From Mariprofundus sp. EBB-1 (GTDB taxonomy: Bacteria > Pseudomonadota > Zetaproteobacteria > Mariprofundales > Mariprofundaceae), in assembly GCF_003665155.1 (NCBI RefSeq), contig NZ_RCFQ01000015.1, positions 1 to 61,585 on the forward strand: a stretch of 61,585 nt of DNA, written 5' to 3'. This document shows positions 31,473 to 41,422 of this stretch, piece after piece; within the stretch, counting starts at the first letter, position 1; each line of letters starts with the position of its first letter. Made by a program: the position numbers and the translations under genes. A model generated the notes under the pieces. It was not told where the DNA came from. It saw only the letters and a program-made list of their open reading frames with translations, and made no database searches.

Positions 31473-32576
31473 ATGCCTACATTAGAAGCAACCCTGGCTA
31501 AAACAGCACTATTTGCTGCGCATGTTGGCCTGGGCGGAAAGATGGTGCCGTTTGCAGGCTTTGAGATGCCTGTACAATATAAAATGGGCGCATTAAAAGA
31601 GTATACAGCTGTGCGTGAAGGTGGGGCTGGTATCTTTGATATCGCTCACATGGGCCAGGTGCGAGTGAGTGGAGATGAGGCGCTGGAGTTTTTGCAATAC
31701 CTCACCACCAATGATGTCTCGAAGCTGGTGGAAGGTCAGGTGCAATATTCAGCCCTGTTGAATGAAACAGGCACATTTATTGATGATATCACCACCTATA
31801 AACTAGGCGACAACGCATACTATCTCTGTATCAATGCCGCCAATCGCCACAAGGATGTCGCGCATTTGCAAACAGAGGCGGCTAACTTTGATGTGGTGGT
31901 GGTGGATGAATCGGATGACACCACATTATTGGCTCTACAAGGGGCAACTGCACAGGCGGCACTGCAACCACTATTGGATATCGATCTTGAGTCGATTGGT
32001 TATTACAAGTTTGCTGAAGTTTCCATCAATGGTTGTGATGGCATCATCTCACGTACCGGTTACACCGGTGAAGATGGTTTTGAAATCTATATCCCCAATG
32101 CTATCGCTGTAGATGTGTGGGATGCATTGCTTGCCAATGGAGCCGTTCCGATTGGTCTGGCTGCGCGTGATATGTTGCGTACAGAGATGGGCTACGCACT
32201 CTATGGCCATGAAATTTCTGATGCTGTGACACCTGTAGAAGCGAAATTGATGTGGATTACCAAGCTTGAGAAAGGTTATTTTATCGGTAAGGAAGCGGTT
32301 GAAGCACGCAAAGAGAGCGGGCCACAACAGCGATTGATTGCGATTAAATTGACCGGTCGCGGTATTCCGCGCGAGCATTATCCGGTCAGTGTGGATGGTG
32401 TCTTGAGTGGAGAAATCACTTCCGGCATGTTCAGCCCTATGGCTGGTGGTGTTGCATTAGCGTATGTAAAACCTGAACACGCTGAAGCAGGTGAAGTGAG
32501 CGTAGAGATTCGTGGTAAACAGGTGGCAGCCGAACGCACCGTTCTACCTTTTGTACGCAGCAACGTAAGACGATAA
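31473..32576 (+). CDS. gcvT: Glycine cleavage system T protein (aminomethyltransferase)
   Basis: GcvT has 367 residues. It releases ammonia and moves the methylene group from lipoyl-bound H protein to tetrahydrofolate. Signatures include PFAGFEMPVQY, the folate-site Asp in VEGQVQYSALLNE and SRTGYTGEDGFEI. The ATG follows the folD stop directly with no gap. RBS GGAGAAGG is in the end of folD. Confidence 0.97.
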   Translation: MPTLEATLAKTALFAAHVGLGGKMVPFAGFEMPVQYKMGALKEYTAVREGGAGIFDIAHMGQVRVSGDEALEFLQYLTTNDVSKLVEGQVQYSALLNETGTFIDDITTYKLGDNAYYLCINAANRHKDVAHLQTEAANFDVVVVDESDDTTLLALQGATAQAALQPLLDIDLESIGYYKFAEVSINGCDGIISRTGYTGEDGFEIYIPNAIAVDVWDALLANGAVPIGLAARDMLRTEMGYALYGHEISDAVTPVEAKLMWITKLEKGYFIGKEAVEARKESGPQQRLIAIKLTGRGIPREHYPVSVDGVLSGEITSGMFSPMAGGVALAYVKPEHAEAGEVSVEIRGKQVAAERTVLPFVRSNVRR

Positions 32577-32601
32577 TTCTAGTAGAAAAGGGAGAGGGAC
32601 G

Positions 32602-32979
32602 ATGACAATTTCTGCGAATGTAAAATATACCAAAGATCATGAATGGGTCAGAATGGATGGCGATATCGCCACCTTTGGCATTACCGATCATGCCCAGGAA
32701 GCGTTGGGTGATATTGTGTTTGTCGAGCTGCCGGAAGTTGGTCGTGAGGTAGAGGCCGGTGAGGCCTATGCCGTGGTAGAATCTGTAAAAGCTGTTTCTG
32801 ATGTCTATGCGCCTGTGGCCGGTGAAGTGATTGAAGTGAATGAAGAGCTGGAAGGCGAACCGGAGAAGGTCAATACCGATGCGTTTGGTGCCGGCTGGAT
32901 TGCTAAAGTGAAAGTTATCGGTGATGGACCTGTCGAGTTGATGACAGATGATGAGTACAACACATTTTTAGAAGAGTAA
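32602..32979 (+). CDS. gcvH: Glycine cleavage system H protein
   Basis: GcvH has 125 residues and carries the lipoyl group that shuttles the aminomethyl intermediate among P, T and L proteins. The lipoylation lysine lies in VVESVKAVSDVYAP (Lys64 or so). RBS GGGAGAGGG is strong. It is in line with gcvT; a 192-base gap with a repeat element separates it from gcvPA. Confidence 0.97.
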   Translation: MTISANVKYTKDHEWVRMDGDIATFGITDHAQEALGDIVFVELPEVGREVEAGEAYAVVESVKAVSDVYAPVAGEVIEVNEELEGEPEKVNTDAFGAGWIAKVKVIGDGPVELMTDDEYNTFLEE

Positions 32980-32986
32980 ATCTTTA

Positions 32987-33148
32987 TACCGCAGAGTACG
33001 CAAAGGAACGCAAAGTAGATCAAAATCTTTATAGGGAATTCAAGAATAAGGTTGCCGCTTTCTTTATTGGGAAGCTGAGCCTGCCCAAGGCGCTTTTCTT
33101 GTTTGCTCTTATGGTTTTACTTCGCGTAACTTTGCGTCCTTTGCGGTA
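32987..33148. repeat. 162-bp inverted-repeat element with CGCAAAG arms
   Basis: The gap between gcvH and gcvPA is almost filled by a segment whose ends are 30-bp inverted copies (32987-33016 and 33119-33148) matching at 25 of 30 positions. Both begin TACCGCA and contain repeated ACGCAAAG words. The inside has no gene. It looks like a dispersed intergenic repeat or MITE relic that transcription of the operon must cross. Confidence 0.7.
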
Positions 33149-33171
33149 AAATTATTGCAGAGGACATAACC

Positions 33172-34548
33172 ATGCGGTTTCTTCCCCATACCGATACTGA
33201 TCGCTCAGCCATGCTTGAGTCGATCGGTGTATCAGGCATTGCTGACCTGTTTTCAGATATCCCGGATGTATTTCATCTGGAGCGAGGTCAGCTGGATATT
33301 GCTGAAGCGCTTTCAGAAGCAGGCATTGTGCGTAAATTTACCAAGGCTTCTGAAAAGAATCGTAATGCGACCAACACCCGTTATTTTCTGGGTGGCGGCA
33401 CCTATCACCATTTTGTGCCAGCCGTTGTTGATTATGTGATTTCACGTGGTGAGTTTCTCACCGCCTATACACCGTATCAGCCTGAAATTGCTCAGGGTAC
33501 ATTACAGGCTTTGTTCGAGTTTCAAACCATGATTGCGCGTTTGACCGGCATGGATGTATCCAATGCTTCGATGTATGAGGCTGCCACAGCAACTGCAGAA
33601 GCAGCCTTGATGGCGCGCCGTGTGAGTCGCAAAAAAAGGGTAGTGATGGCCGGATCTGTGAATCCGCGTTACCGTAGTGTTACAGCCAATTACCTGTCGC
33701 GTTTAGATGGTGAATATGAAGAAGTCGATATGGGCTGCTTCGGCACTGATCTGGACAAGGTGATTGCTGCGATCGATGCGCAAACAGCCTGTGTGATTGT
33801 GCAATATCCTGATTTTTATGGTTCCGTTTATGATCTGGCACCTCTGCGTGAAGCGTGTGATGCCAATCAATGTTTGATGGTTGTGGCGTTTTCTGATGTC
33901 AGTGCATTTGCCCTGATTGAGTCTCCCGGTGCGATGGGAGCGGATATTGCCGTCGGTTCCGGCCAGTCACTGGGTATTCCGATGGCTTTTGGGGGGCCGC
34001 ATCTGGGGCTATTCACCTGCAAACAAAAATATCTGCGTCAGATGCCCGGGCGTGTGTGTGGTCTGACCAAAGATGCTGATGGCAAGCGAGGTTTTGTGTT
34101 AACGCTATCGACCCGTGAACAGCATATCCGTCGCGAAAAAGCGACATCGAATATCTGTACCAACCAAGGCTTGATGTGTACTGCAGCTGCCACTTATATG
34201 ACGCTGATGGGAGATGCAGGTTTATCCACGGTAGCGCGTCATTCTGCTGCTGCATTGCAATTGCTGGTATCGCAATTGCCCGATCATGTCACGGCGCTTG
34301 AAGGCGCACATTACAACGAAACCGTACTTAGTTTTGTCGATCATCAGGCACGCCAGCGTTTCATGGCTGCTGCACAGGCCGATGATATATTTGCCGGTAT
34401 CCCGCTTGAACGGTTTGATGTCGGACAGGCTGATCTTGGAGAGGCTGGCCCGAGTGCTGAGAACAGGCATCTGCTTGTCGCCACCACAGAGATGATTGAA
34501 GAGGCGGATATCCACGATTATCTGCGTGTGCTGGAGGTGAGCCTGTGA
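33172..34548 (+). CDS. gcvPA: Glycine dehydrogenase (decarboxylating) subunit 1
   Basis: The product has 458 residues and is the N-terminal half-equivalent of the P protein, in the two-subunit form. Family marks include RFLPHTDTDRSAML at the start, YTPYQPEIAQGTLQALFEFQ and SLGIPMAFGGPHLGLF. RBS GAGG lies 6-8 bases before the ATG. It lacks the PLP lysine, which is on gcvPB. Its stop codon overlaps the gcvPB start (GTGA). Confidence 0.96.
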   Translation: MRFLPHTDTDRSAMLESIGVSGIADLFSDIPDVFHLERGQLDIAEALSEAGIVRKFTKASEKNRNATNTRYFLGGGTYHHFVPAVVDYVISRGEFLTAYTPYQPEIAQGTLQALFEFQTMIARLTGMDVSNASMYEAATATAEAALMARRVSRKKRVVMAGSVNPRYRSVTANYLSRLDGEYEEVDMGCFGTDLDKVIAAIDAQTACVIVQYPDFYGSVYDLAPLREACDANQCLMVVAFSDVSAFALIESPGAMGADIAVGSGQSLGIPMAFGGPHLGLFTCKQKYLRQMPGRVCGLTKDADGKRGFVLTLSTREQHIRREKATSNICTNQGLMCTAAATYMTLMGDAGLSTVARHSAAALQLLVSQLPDHVTALEGAHYNETVLSFVDHQARQRFMAAAQADDIFAGIPLERFDVGQADLGEAGPSAENRHLLVATTEMIEEADIHDYLRVLEVSL

Positions 34549-36044
34549 GCGTTTCAGACATGAACGATACGGCCTTTAAATATTCAGCGACCAATGGCAT
34601 TCAGCATGAGGAAGCCTTGTTGTTTGAACATGCACATGATGCTGCCGAATCTATTCATTTGCCCGGAGTAAAGGGTGATATGCCGAATGCACTGGCTGTT
34701 TTTGCACGCCAAAATCCTGCCGGCATTCCAGGTCTGTCCGAGCCTGAAACAGTACGTCATTTTGTGCGCTTGTCGCAGTGGAATCACGGTATTGAAACAG
34801 GATTTTATCCACTTGGCTCCTGCACCATGAAATATAACCCGCGTGTCAACGAGCAGGTGGCACGGTTGCCCGGATTGGCGCACATTCATCCGGATCAGCC
34901 GGAAGAGACAGTGCAGGGCGCACTGGAACTATTGTATGAAGTGCAGCAATGGTTGGGTGAGGTTTCCGGTTTTCCGCATGTCACGCTGCAACCTGCGGCT
35001 GGGGCACATGGTGAACTGACTGGACTGATGATGATTCGTGCCTGCCTCGATGCGCGTGGTGAGACTGAGCGCAGAACTGTACTGGTGCCTGATTCAGCTC
35101 ACGGCACTAATCCTGCTTCAGCAGCCTTGTGTGGCATGCATACGGTCGAATTGAAATCCGGCCCTGATGGCCGCATTGATCTGGATGTCCTGAAAGCGCA
35201 TTTAAATGACGGCACGGCTGCCTTGATGATGACCAATCCGAATACTGCTGGTGCTTTTGAATCAGACGTCAAAGAGATCTGTCAGCTTGTGCATGATGCT
35301 GGTGGTTTGGTTTACGGGGATGGAGCCAATTTGAATGCGCTTGTTGGTGTAGCGCGCCCTGGCGACATGGGCATCGATTGCTTGCATATCAATGTGCATA
35401 AAACTTTTGCTACACCACATGGTGGCGGTGGCCCGGGAGCCGGTCCTGTTGCTGTGAATGAGACGCTGGCGCCATATATGCCGGTACCGCGTATTGTGAA
35501 AGATGCTGATGCGTATGCTTTGCAGGGTAATGTGGGGACATCGGTCGGTTCGGTATTGGGTAGCATCGGTCAATCCGGTGTGTATATGCGTGCGAATGCC
35601 TATATCTCCGCGTTCGGGCGTGAACACCTGCATAAAATTGCACAAGACGCAGTGCTCAATGCCAACTATATTCTGCATCGTTTGAAGGATGCTTATCACG
35701 TACCCTTTGACGGTGTGTGCAAACACGAATGCTTGCTAACTGATGAGATTCAGAACAGACACGGCGTTAAAACACTCGATATTGCCAAGCAGCTGATTGA
35801 TCTGGGTTTCCATCCGATGACGGTCTATTTCCCGCTAATTGTACACGGGGCGATGCTGATTGAGCCAACCGAAACGGAATCACGTGAAACACTGGATAAT
35901 TTTTGTGATGCGATGCTGGAAATTGCAGCGCAATGCGAAGCCGGTGATACGGATGCCCTGCATGAAGCGCCTGTGAAACCGTTTCGCCGCAGGTTGGATG
36001 AAACACAGGCGGCAAGAAAGCCCGTATTGGTCTGGCCCGCGTAA
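34545..36044 (+). CDS. gcvPB: Glycine dehydrogenase (decarboxylating) subunit 2
   Basis: The product has 499 residues and carries the PLP-binding lysine in HINVHKTFATPHGGGGPG. Together with GcvPA it decarboxylates glycine and loads H protein. The GTG start at 34545 is supported by GGAGGTGA five bases upstream and by the 4-base overlap with gcvPA; an ATG at 34560 is an alternative. It ends the folD-gcvTHPAPB operon. The dihydrolipoyl dehydrogenase (L protein) gene is not in the window. Confidence 0.97.
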   Translation: MSVSDMNDTAFKYSATNGIQHEEALLFEHAHDAAESIHLPGVKGDMPNALAVFARQNPAGIPGLSEPETVRHFVRLSQWNHGIETGFYPLGSCTMKYNPRVNEQVARLPGLAHIHPDQPEETVQGALELLYEVQQWLGEVSGFPHVTLQPAAGAHGELTGLMMIRACLDARGETERRTVLVPDSAHGTNPASAALCGMHTVELKSGPDGRIDLDVLKAHLNDGTAALMMTNPNTAGAFESDVKEICQLVHDAGGLVYGDGANLNALVGVARPGDMGIDCLHINVHKTFATPHGGGGPGAGPVAVNETLAPYMPVPRIVKDADAYALQGNVGTSVGSVLGSIGQSGVYMRANAYISAFGREHLHKIAQDAVLNANYILHRLKDAYHVPFDGVCKHECLLTDEIQNRHGVKTLDIAKQLIDLGFHPMTVYFPLIVHGAMLIEPTETESRETLDNFCDAMLEIAAQCEAGDTDALHEAPVKPFRRRLDETQAARKPVLVWPA

Positions 36045-36048
36045 GCCG

Positions 36049-37185
36049 CTAAGGAATACGCATGCGACAGGGTTCGATGATGTGCGTGGTTTTTGCAAAA
36101 CTGCGCAGGCGTTCAAGCATGGGCAGATTTACTTCCTGACCTTTGGCGATGAGCAGCATGTGATTGACCGTAAGAATATCTTCATCGGCAATCATGCCAA
36201 CGGTTAAATCTTTCATGTAAATGGGCCTGATTTCCATGCTTCGGTCCACTTTACTAAGTGATTCCATGCATTGAAGTAGTCGTGGATAATAGACACCGCG
36301 CCGATTCGACATGCTCTGAATGGCTTTAGGCAGGCTCATGCCCGTGTTGATCAGACGATCAAAATCAAGGGCTACTTTAAGCATGCAGCCGCCAAGTGTG
36401 GATGGATCTGCCAAAATGGATTCTTCTGTCAGGGTATAATCACTGAAATTAGACTGCTGTCTGCGCACCATTTCAGCGACCTCCTCAAGCCTGGGGATAT
36501 GGTCCAGCATGGATGCAGAAACAGTCGGATGCGCATCAAATAATGTTTGCTCGTTGCTGGATAAGGGTTGATTGGCAAGGATTTTAGATGTGGTTTCAGG
36601 AGGCAGGGTGACGTACCCAAGCTCGCATAGCATAGCAGCCAGTTCATAACGCCATTTTCCTGGCAGGTTAAGTGTTTCCACCATGTGTTTAATATATGAT
36701 TTGATACGTGATGTGCTACTGAAGGCGACAGGGTTCACCAGAGATAGAATCTGGCTCATCACCTTAATACTGCCAGACAGGGTTTTCTCAAGCAGCTCTT
36801 TTTCCGCAGTAATCAGATGGTATTGATCGATGCTAGCATGCAGTGATAACGCCAGTTGTTCGGGTGCGCATGGTTTGGCAAGAAAACGAAAAATATTTCC
36901 CTCATTAACGGCGTTAATGGCATTTGTCGCATTGGCAAAGCCTGTCAGCATGATGCGTACACTGTTGGGCGATATCTTCTTCACTTCGCTTAAAAATTCG
37001 ACGCCATTCATGCCCGGCATGGAGAAATCAGATACCACCACCGCAAAGTTATGATGGTCGGCAATAAGTTTCAGCGCCTCCTCAGGTCCCTGTGCTGTAT
37101 GTAGGTCAAACTGTTTACGTAGCTGACGTTTATAGGCTTGAAGAATATTGATATCGTCATCAACAAAGAGAATCTTTTCGCTCAT
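36049..37185 (-). CDS. Response regulator with degenerate HD-GYP-like output domain
   Basis: The protein has 378 residues from the ATG at 37185 (MSEKILFVDDDINILQ). The receiver (about 1-120) is intact, with its acceptor in VVSDFSMPGMNG. The output part resembles an HD-GYP domain but the key motifs have decayed: the HD pair reads CELGYVTLP where HDIGKIxxP is expected, and the later HH site reads RRQQ. It is therefore unlikely to be an active c-di-GMP phosphodiesterase and may bind partners instead. It shares one base with the stop of the receiver-HDOD gene, indicating coupling. It is convergent with gcvPB. Confidence 0.82.
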   Translation of the reverse strand: MSEKILFVDDDINILQAYKRQLRKQFDLHTAQGPEEALKLIADHHNFAVVVSDFSMPGMNGVEFLSEVKKISPNSVRIMLTGFANATNAINAVNEGNIFRFLAKPCAPEQLALSLHASIDQYHLITAEKELLEKTLSGSIKVMSQILSLVNPVAFSSTSRIKSYIKHMVETLNLPGKWRYELAAMLCELGYVTLPPETTSKILANQPLSSNEQTLFDAHPTVSASMLDHIPRLEEVAEMVRRQQSNFSDYTLTEESILADPSTLGGCMLKVALDFDRLINTGMSLPKAIQSMSNRRGVYYPRLLQCMESLSKVDRSMEIRPIYMKDLTVGMIADEDILTVNHMLLIAKGQEVNLPMLERLRSFAKTTHIIEPCRMRIP

Positions 37186-38411
37186 TAGCTCTTCTCCATA
37201 AGCTCTTTCAGACATGTCTGCCAATCCGGAATATGATCGATTAAAGCATGATGGTTGAGATAGGCTTCATCGAGGCTGTCTGGGTGACCACGCCGTTCGA
37301 GATCGGGGTCAGCAGTCAGGACATTGGCGATATGTACGGCGGTAAGTGGCAGATGATCATCCAGTAGCGTGCACTCAGCCGGAGTGTGATGGTAGTGAAC
37401 TATTTCAACGACATGTTCGGGCAAACCCCACAGGCCAAGCAGATAGGCCCCGATTTCCGCATGTGATGCCCCGATTTCGCGCTGTTCGATGCTCCATGTG
37501 GGCTCTGATGAAAGTTTTGCCTGTTCTATGATGGCGGTATATTTTTTTGGCATATTCACGGCCAGAATGAGACGACCAAGATCATGCATCATGCCGCCTA
37601 TATAGGCATCCAGACAACAGGATGGATTGCCGCCTTCTTTTTTGGCAATCGCTCGTGCCAAGGTGGCGACCAGCATACAGTGTTCAGAGATTTCTCCGAC
37701 TACCCGCTCAATAGCTGGATGTGAAACAAAGGTTTGCACATGTAACATGATAAACTGCACCATATTCACACCAAGCAGTGCGGCAGCCTGAGCGGGAGTA
37801 TCAATATTGCGGTTGAAACCGAAGAAGGGGGAGTTGACCAGCTGCAACAGTTTTGCGGTCATGCCGATGTCCTGGCCGATAATGTCGCCAACCCGCTGCA
37901 TGGATGAGTCAGGGCGTTCCAGTTCCTTTTCAATTTGTAAATATATCGTTGGCGGTGATGGCAGTGTGTTCATCTGCATGATGATGTCGCGTAAGGTTTC
38001 ATTCTCGAGCAGATAACGCAGCGCAATCACGCGTTCGATGGTTTTCTTCAGCGTGACTGCATCACAGGGTTTGGATAGTAGTTGATGCGCAGGGCAGGCC
38101 GTACCAATAAATGACTCAAGGTCACACTGGCCCGAAAGTAGAATGCGTATCACGTGGGGGTATTCGCCGGATACTTCGCTGAGCAGCTGCGCCCCATCCA
38201 TCATGGGCATGCGCATGTCACTTACCAGTACATCAATCTCCTGCTCATCCATTATTTGCAGCGCTTGCTGGGCAGAAGATGCAAAGCTGGCATCCCACTC
38301 ATCACGCATCGATCGTACGATGCGTTTAAGGCCAGTGAGCACATTCTCTTCATCATCAACAAACAGGATGTGTTTTTTCTCAGCGATGGATGAATGGGTA
38401 TGTTCGTTCAT
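37185..38411 (-). CDS. Response regulator with HDOD output domain
   Basis: The protein has 408 residues. The receiver has its acceptor in VSDMRMPMMDG (about 60). The HDOD domain (about 145-350) carries features such as LPSPPTIYLQIEKEL, DIIGQDIGMTAKLLQLVNS and GGMMHDLGRLIL. HDOD proteins are HD-related scaffolds in signalling, usually without proven enzyme activity. It lies between the kinase gene (34 bases upstream) and the degenerate HD-GYP regulator gene. Confidence 0.92.
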   Translation of the reverse strand: MNEHTHSSIAEKKHILFVDDEENVLTGLKRIVRSMRDEWDASFASSAQQALQIMDEQEIDVLVSDMRMPMMDGAQLLSEVSGEYPHVIRILLSGQCDLESFIGTACPAHQLLSKPCDAVTLKKTIERVIALRYLLENETLRDIIMQMNTLPSPPTIYLQIEKELERPDSSMQRVGDIIGQDIGMTAKLLQLVNSPFFGFNRNIDTPAQAAALLGVNMVQFIMLHVQTFVSHPAIERVVGEISEHCMLVATLARAIAKKEGGNPSCCLDAYIGGMMHDLGRLILAVNMPKKYTAIIEQAKLSSEPTWSIEQREIGASHAEIGAYLLGLWGLPEHVVEIVHYHHTPAECTLLDDHLPLTAVHIANVLTADPDLERRGHPDSLDEAYLNHHALIDHIPDWQTCLKELMEKS

Positions 38412-38445
38412 GATAGCAGCTCCAGCATCAAATTCTTGTTTATGT

Positions 38446-39777
38446 TCATGTATTTCCTATCGGCAATTTAATGGTGAAATGTGCGCCCTTACCCGGTTCG
38501 CTTTTAACCGATAGTTGCCCATCAAGCCGATTACATACAATCTGATGACTGATCGCTAGCCCCTGACCAGTTCCTTTGCCGGGCTCTTTGGTGGTGAAAA
38601 ACGGATTGAAAATTTTATCCAGTTTGTCTTTTTCGATACCTGAGCCTGAATCATTAATGTGAATCTCTACAAATTCATTTGAATGGCAGGTTTGAATATG
38701 AATACGGCCCTTTTCATCACTGTTTTCAGGTAGCGTATCTGCAATGGCATGCGCGGCATTGACGATAATATTCAGAAATACCTGATTGATCTCGGGCAGG
38801 GCATGAATCATGGGTAATTCAGGATCGAATGTGACATCCAGATCGGCAACATATTTCCACTCATTCCGGCTCACGGTAACGGCACTTTCAATCATTTTAT
38901 TGATATCAATAGGCATTTTATCACCGGTGCCCGGGTGCGAGAGTTCCTTCATAGCGCCAACGATTTTACTGACGTGGGCAATACCTTCGAGCGTTTGCGC
39001 TACAGCCAACGGCACTTCCTCGCGCAGAAAACCCAGATCTGCCTTCTCTTCCGCCTGTTGCAGTGTCTCAGTGAGCTGTTGAACCGATGTTGACATATTT
39101 TCCTGTTTCATTGTCGTCATATGCAATTGATAGGTGGATATCAGTTGCAGTATGTCATTAAAACCATCTTTGAGAAAACGAACATTATCACCAATGTATT
39201 GCATCGGAGTGTTGATTTCATGCGCAATACCCGCCGCCAGTTCGCCCATAGATTCCATTCTTTGAGACATTTGTAACTGGTTTTCCAGCTGCATGCGTGT
39301 TGTTTTATCGGCACCCACCAACAGAAAACCATTGTATTGACCATGCTCAATTACGGCATTGATTGTGAGTCCCAGGAAACCATCTGTTCCGTCATTGCGG
39401 TTGAATTTCACATGATCCATAGAGCTGGTGTAAGAAGCTTTTGATTCAGATAGCGCATGGTGAATTTCATCCCAATCCCATGCGATGGCGAGAGTAGAAA
39501 AGGCGGTGCCGGTTACTTCTTTACGGGAAAGGCCGAATACCTTCTCAGCAACATCATTCCATAATGAAATGATCCCATTATGGTCGACTGCAATGAGGAT
39601 TGAGGGCATAGCCGAGAGCAAACGTTCAATGAGCTCATGCTCTTTTTTAACATCATCCAGGGCTTGCAGAAGTGCTGCCTGTGTCGTTTTTGACTGCTCA
39701 TCCAGATCTGCGTGCGACTTTTCAGCGGCCAACAGTGAGATACGCATCTGCTCAACATCGCCTGACATGGGGTTCAT
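38446..39777 (-). CDS. PAS-domain sensor histidine kinase
   Basis: The protein has 443 residues and no membrane helix, so it is likely cytoplasmic. A coiled coil (about 15-50) is followed by a PAS domain ([19 protein letters not shown], about 55-175). The HisKA box has the phospho-His in [19 protein letters not shown]. The HATPase domain includes [12 protein letters not shown] and [11 protein letters not shown]. It starts a three-gene operon with the two response regulators downstream, which are its likely targets. Confidence 0.92.
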   Translation of the reverse strand: MNPMSGDVEQMRISLLAAEKSHADLDEQSKTTQAALLQALDDVKKEHELIERLLSAMPSILIAVDHNGIISLWNDVAEKVFGLSRKEVTGTAFSTLAIAWDWDEIHHALSESKASYTSSMDHVKFNRNDGTDGFLGLTINAVIEHGQYNGFLLVGADKTTRMQLENQLQMSQRMESMGELAAGIAHEINTPMQYIGDNVRFLKDGFNDILQLISTYQLHMTTMKQENMSTSVQQLTETLQQAEEKADLGFLREEVPLAVAQTLEGIAHVSKIVGAMKELSHPGTGDKMPIDINKMIESAVTVSRNEWKYVADLDVTFDPELPMIHALPEINQVFLNIIVNAAHAIADTLPENSDEKGRIHIQTCHSNEFVEIHINDSGSGIEKDKLDKIFNPFFTTKEPGKGTGQGLAISHQIVCNRLDGQLSVKSEPGKGAHFTIKLPIGNT

Positions 39778-40079
39778 GCTGTTATGCTCCTGCCGGGGAG
39801 TGACATGTCATAATGGGGGATGGTAGCAAGCATTCGCACGATATTTAACTCCCTGAGATGCATTGAAATCCATGTGTTGATTCCAATGTTCATAGTTTCA
39901 GGTGTGCAGCAAGATAGCTGCCAAAGTGAGGGCGTGGATTATCCCGTGTTAGCATGAACGGGCTTGGGTGTAAGTTAAGGGTATGCTGAATAATTCAGTG
40001 TTTCTTTATAGTCCTTGCATGGGCTGTCAAAGCGGCCATATAAATGGCTGCTTTTATGTGGATATTTTGCAACTGAAAC
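39778..40079. other. 302-base intergenic region
   Basis: No open frame of note is present. The right part holds the rsmA terminator hairpin. The left part should hold the promoter of the PAS kinase operon, but I see no convincing -35/-10 pair. Confidence 0.5.
40029..40054. terminator. Terminator hairpin downstream of rsmA
   Basis: An 11-bp stem (40029-40039 with 40044-40054, one G-U) has an ATAA loop and A/T runs at both feet. It lies 26 bases past the rsmA stop on the - strand. Confidence 0.75.
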
Positions 40080-40853
40080 TTAATTGGCCAATGCCAGAGC
40101 AATGTTAACCCATTGCTGATAGTCCAGTTGCTCCGGGCGTTTGCGCGGGTCTATGCCGATAGCCTCAAACTGTTCGCCGCTTAACTCTTTTTTGAAATTG
40201 TTGGCAATGGTTTTGCGACGATGGGCAAACCCCTGACGCACTGTTTTTTGTAATTGGTTGAAATCACAGGAGGGCGTGTTGCCGTGCGGTGTTAATAAAA
40301 TGACAGCTGAGTGTACCTTTGGCGGTGGTGAAAAAGCGCCTGGAGGCAGTACTAACAGACGTTTTACATTGTAATGGTGGCGTACCAGCACAGATAGACC
40401 ACCGTATGTCTTGCTGCCGGGGCCTGCGGCAATGCGCTCTGCAACTTCACGTTGATACATCAGTACCATCCCGCCGGATAGCGATAGAGAAGCCAGTTTG
40501 GCGGTTAATGGGCCACTAAGGTTATAGGGCAGATTGCCGGCAATCCATTCCGGTTGTACTTGATTTACTGTCTCTTCCAGCAGCTGCATCACATCGCCGT
40601 GAATGACAGATAAGCGATCATTTTCTTGTGCTATTTTTTGCCAACTGGCGGCGAATTGATCATCCATCTCAATGACACTCAAATGCGCGACGTGTTGCAA
40701 TAACACATTGGTGATTGCGCCCGGCCCAGGCCCGATTTCAATGGCGGTAGCGCCTTTTGGCACCGCCTTGGCAATGCGGGAGATGGCATGTTGATCGTGT
40801 AAAAAATGTTGCCCAAGTGATTTTTTGGCCCGGGCTGCTGGTTGCTTGCTCAT
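40080..40853 (-). CDS. rsmA: 16S rRNA (adenine1518-N6/adenine1519-N6)-dimethyltransferase
   Basis: RsmA (KsgA) dimethylates two adjacent adenines near the 3' end of 16S rRNA. I choose the ATG at 40853 (MSKQPAARAKKSLGQHFL, 257 residues), the usual family beginning; the frame is open to 40943 but the extra 30 residues are unlike the family. The SAM site is EIGPGPGAITNVLL, and the catalytic motif is NLPYNLSGPL. It ends the - strand run that starts with the NusG-II gene. Confidence 0.93.
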   Translation of the reverse strand: MSKQPAARAKKSLGQHFLHDQHAISRIAKAVPKGATAIEIGPGPGAITNVLLQHVAHLSVIEMDDQFAASWQKIAQENDRLSVIHGDVMQLLEETVNQVQPEWIAGNLPYNLSGPLTAKLASLSLSGGMVLMYQREVAERIAAGPGSKTYGGLSVLVRHHYNVKRLLVLPPGAFSPPPKVHSAVILLTPHGNTPSCDFNQLQKTVRQGFAHRRKTIANNFKKELSGEQFEAIGIDPRKRPEQLDYQQWVNIALALAN

Positions 40854-40921
40854 GTGCCAAGGGTAGCTGATCGAAGCCATATGCACGAGTTTGTCATTGA
40901 TCTTGGCGTAGCTGGATTGCT

Positions 40922-41422
40922 CTACCTGTTTAATTGTTTCCAATGTGCAAACATGGCGGCCTGCCCCTGAGGGTTGCCATCTTTATCGAGCAGATTCCAG
41001 ACCGTGGCGCGCTCAATAATAAAACGCCTGCCCGTTTTGGCGATGCGCACACCTGAATAGTCATCAATATAACCGTTGTCGCTGACCCGTTTTAGTAGTG
41101 CATTGCGCTCTTGTTGAACAGCTGTTTCAGCGGATAAGCGTGAAGGTAGGGCAATGAACTCCTGCCAGCTCATTTCAAACAGTGTTTGTGCTGCCAGATT
41201 AGCATAATTGATGATGGGATCAGGCTCTGTGCCGTGTGATAACAGTGCAAAGGGGGCATGGTAGAGCTGTTGTGCGGCAGCAATGGGATCACGTTCTAGT
41301 TGGCCATCATCGAGCAGAGATCGGCCTGTCCAGTGTTGCAAGCTGTCATTGAGCATACGGATATGGTCCAGCAGGAACTGATTCTGCTGACATGGTGCTG
41401 TTGATAGATCAGCGCGGGACAT
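40922..41422 (-). CDS. MEKHLA-domain protein
   Basis: The product has 166 residues from the ATG at 41422, with AGAGGA as RBS; the start overlaps the end of mutY by 14 bases. The whole protein matches the MEKHLA/PAS-like family: LLSHGTEPDPIINYANLAA, FEMSWQEF, PSRLSAE, YSGVRIAKTGRRF and ATVWNLLD are its hallmarks. The fold is PAS-like and the role is unknown. It is co-transcribed with mutY and rsmA. Confidence 0.88.
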   Translation of the reverse strand: MSRADLSTAPCQQNQFLLDHIRMLNDSLQHWTGRSLLDDGQLERDPIAAAQQLYHAPFALLSHGTEPDPIINYANLAAQTLFEMSWQEFIALPSRLSAETAVQQERNALLKRVSDNGYIDDYSGVRIAKTGRRFIIERATVWNLLDKDGNPQGQAAMFAHWKQLNR

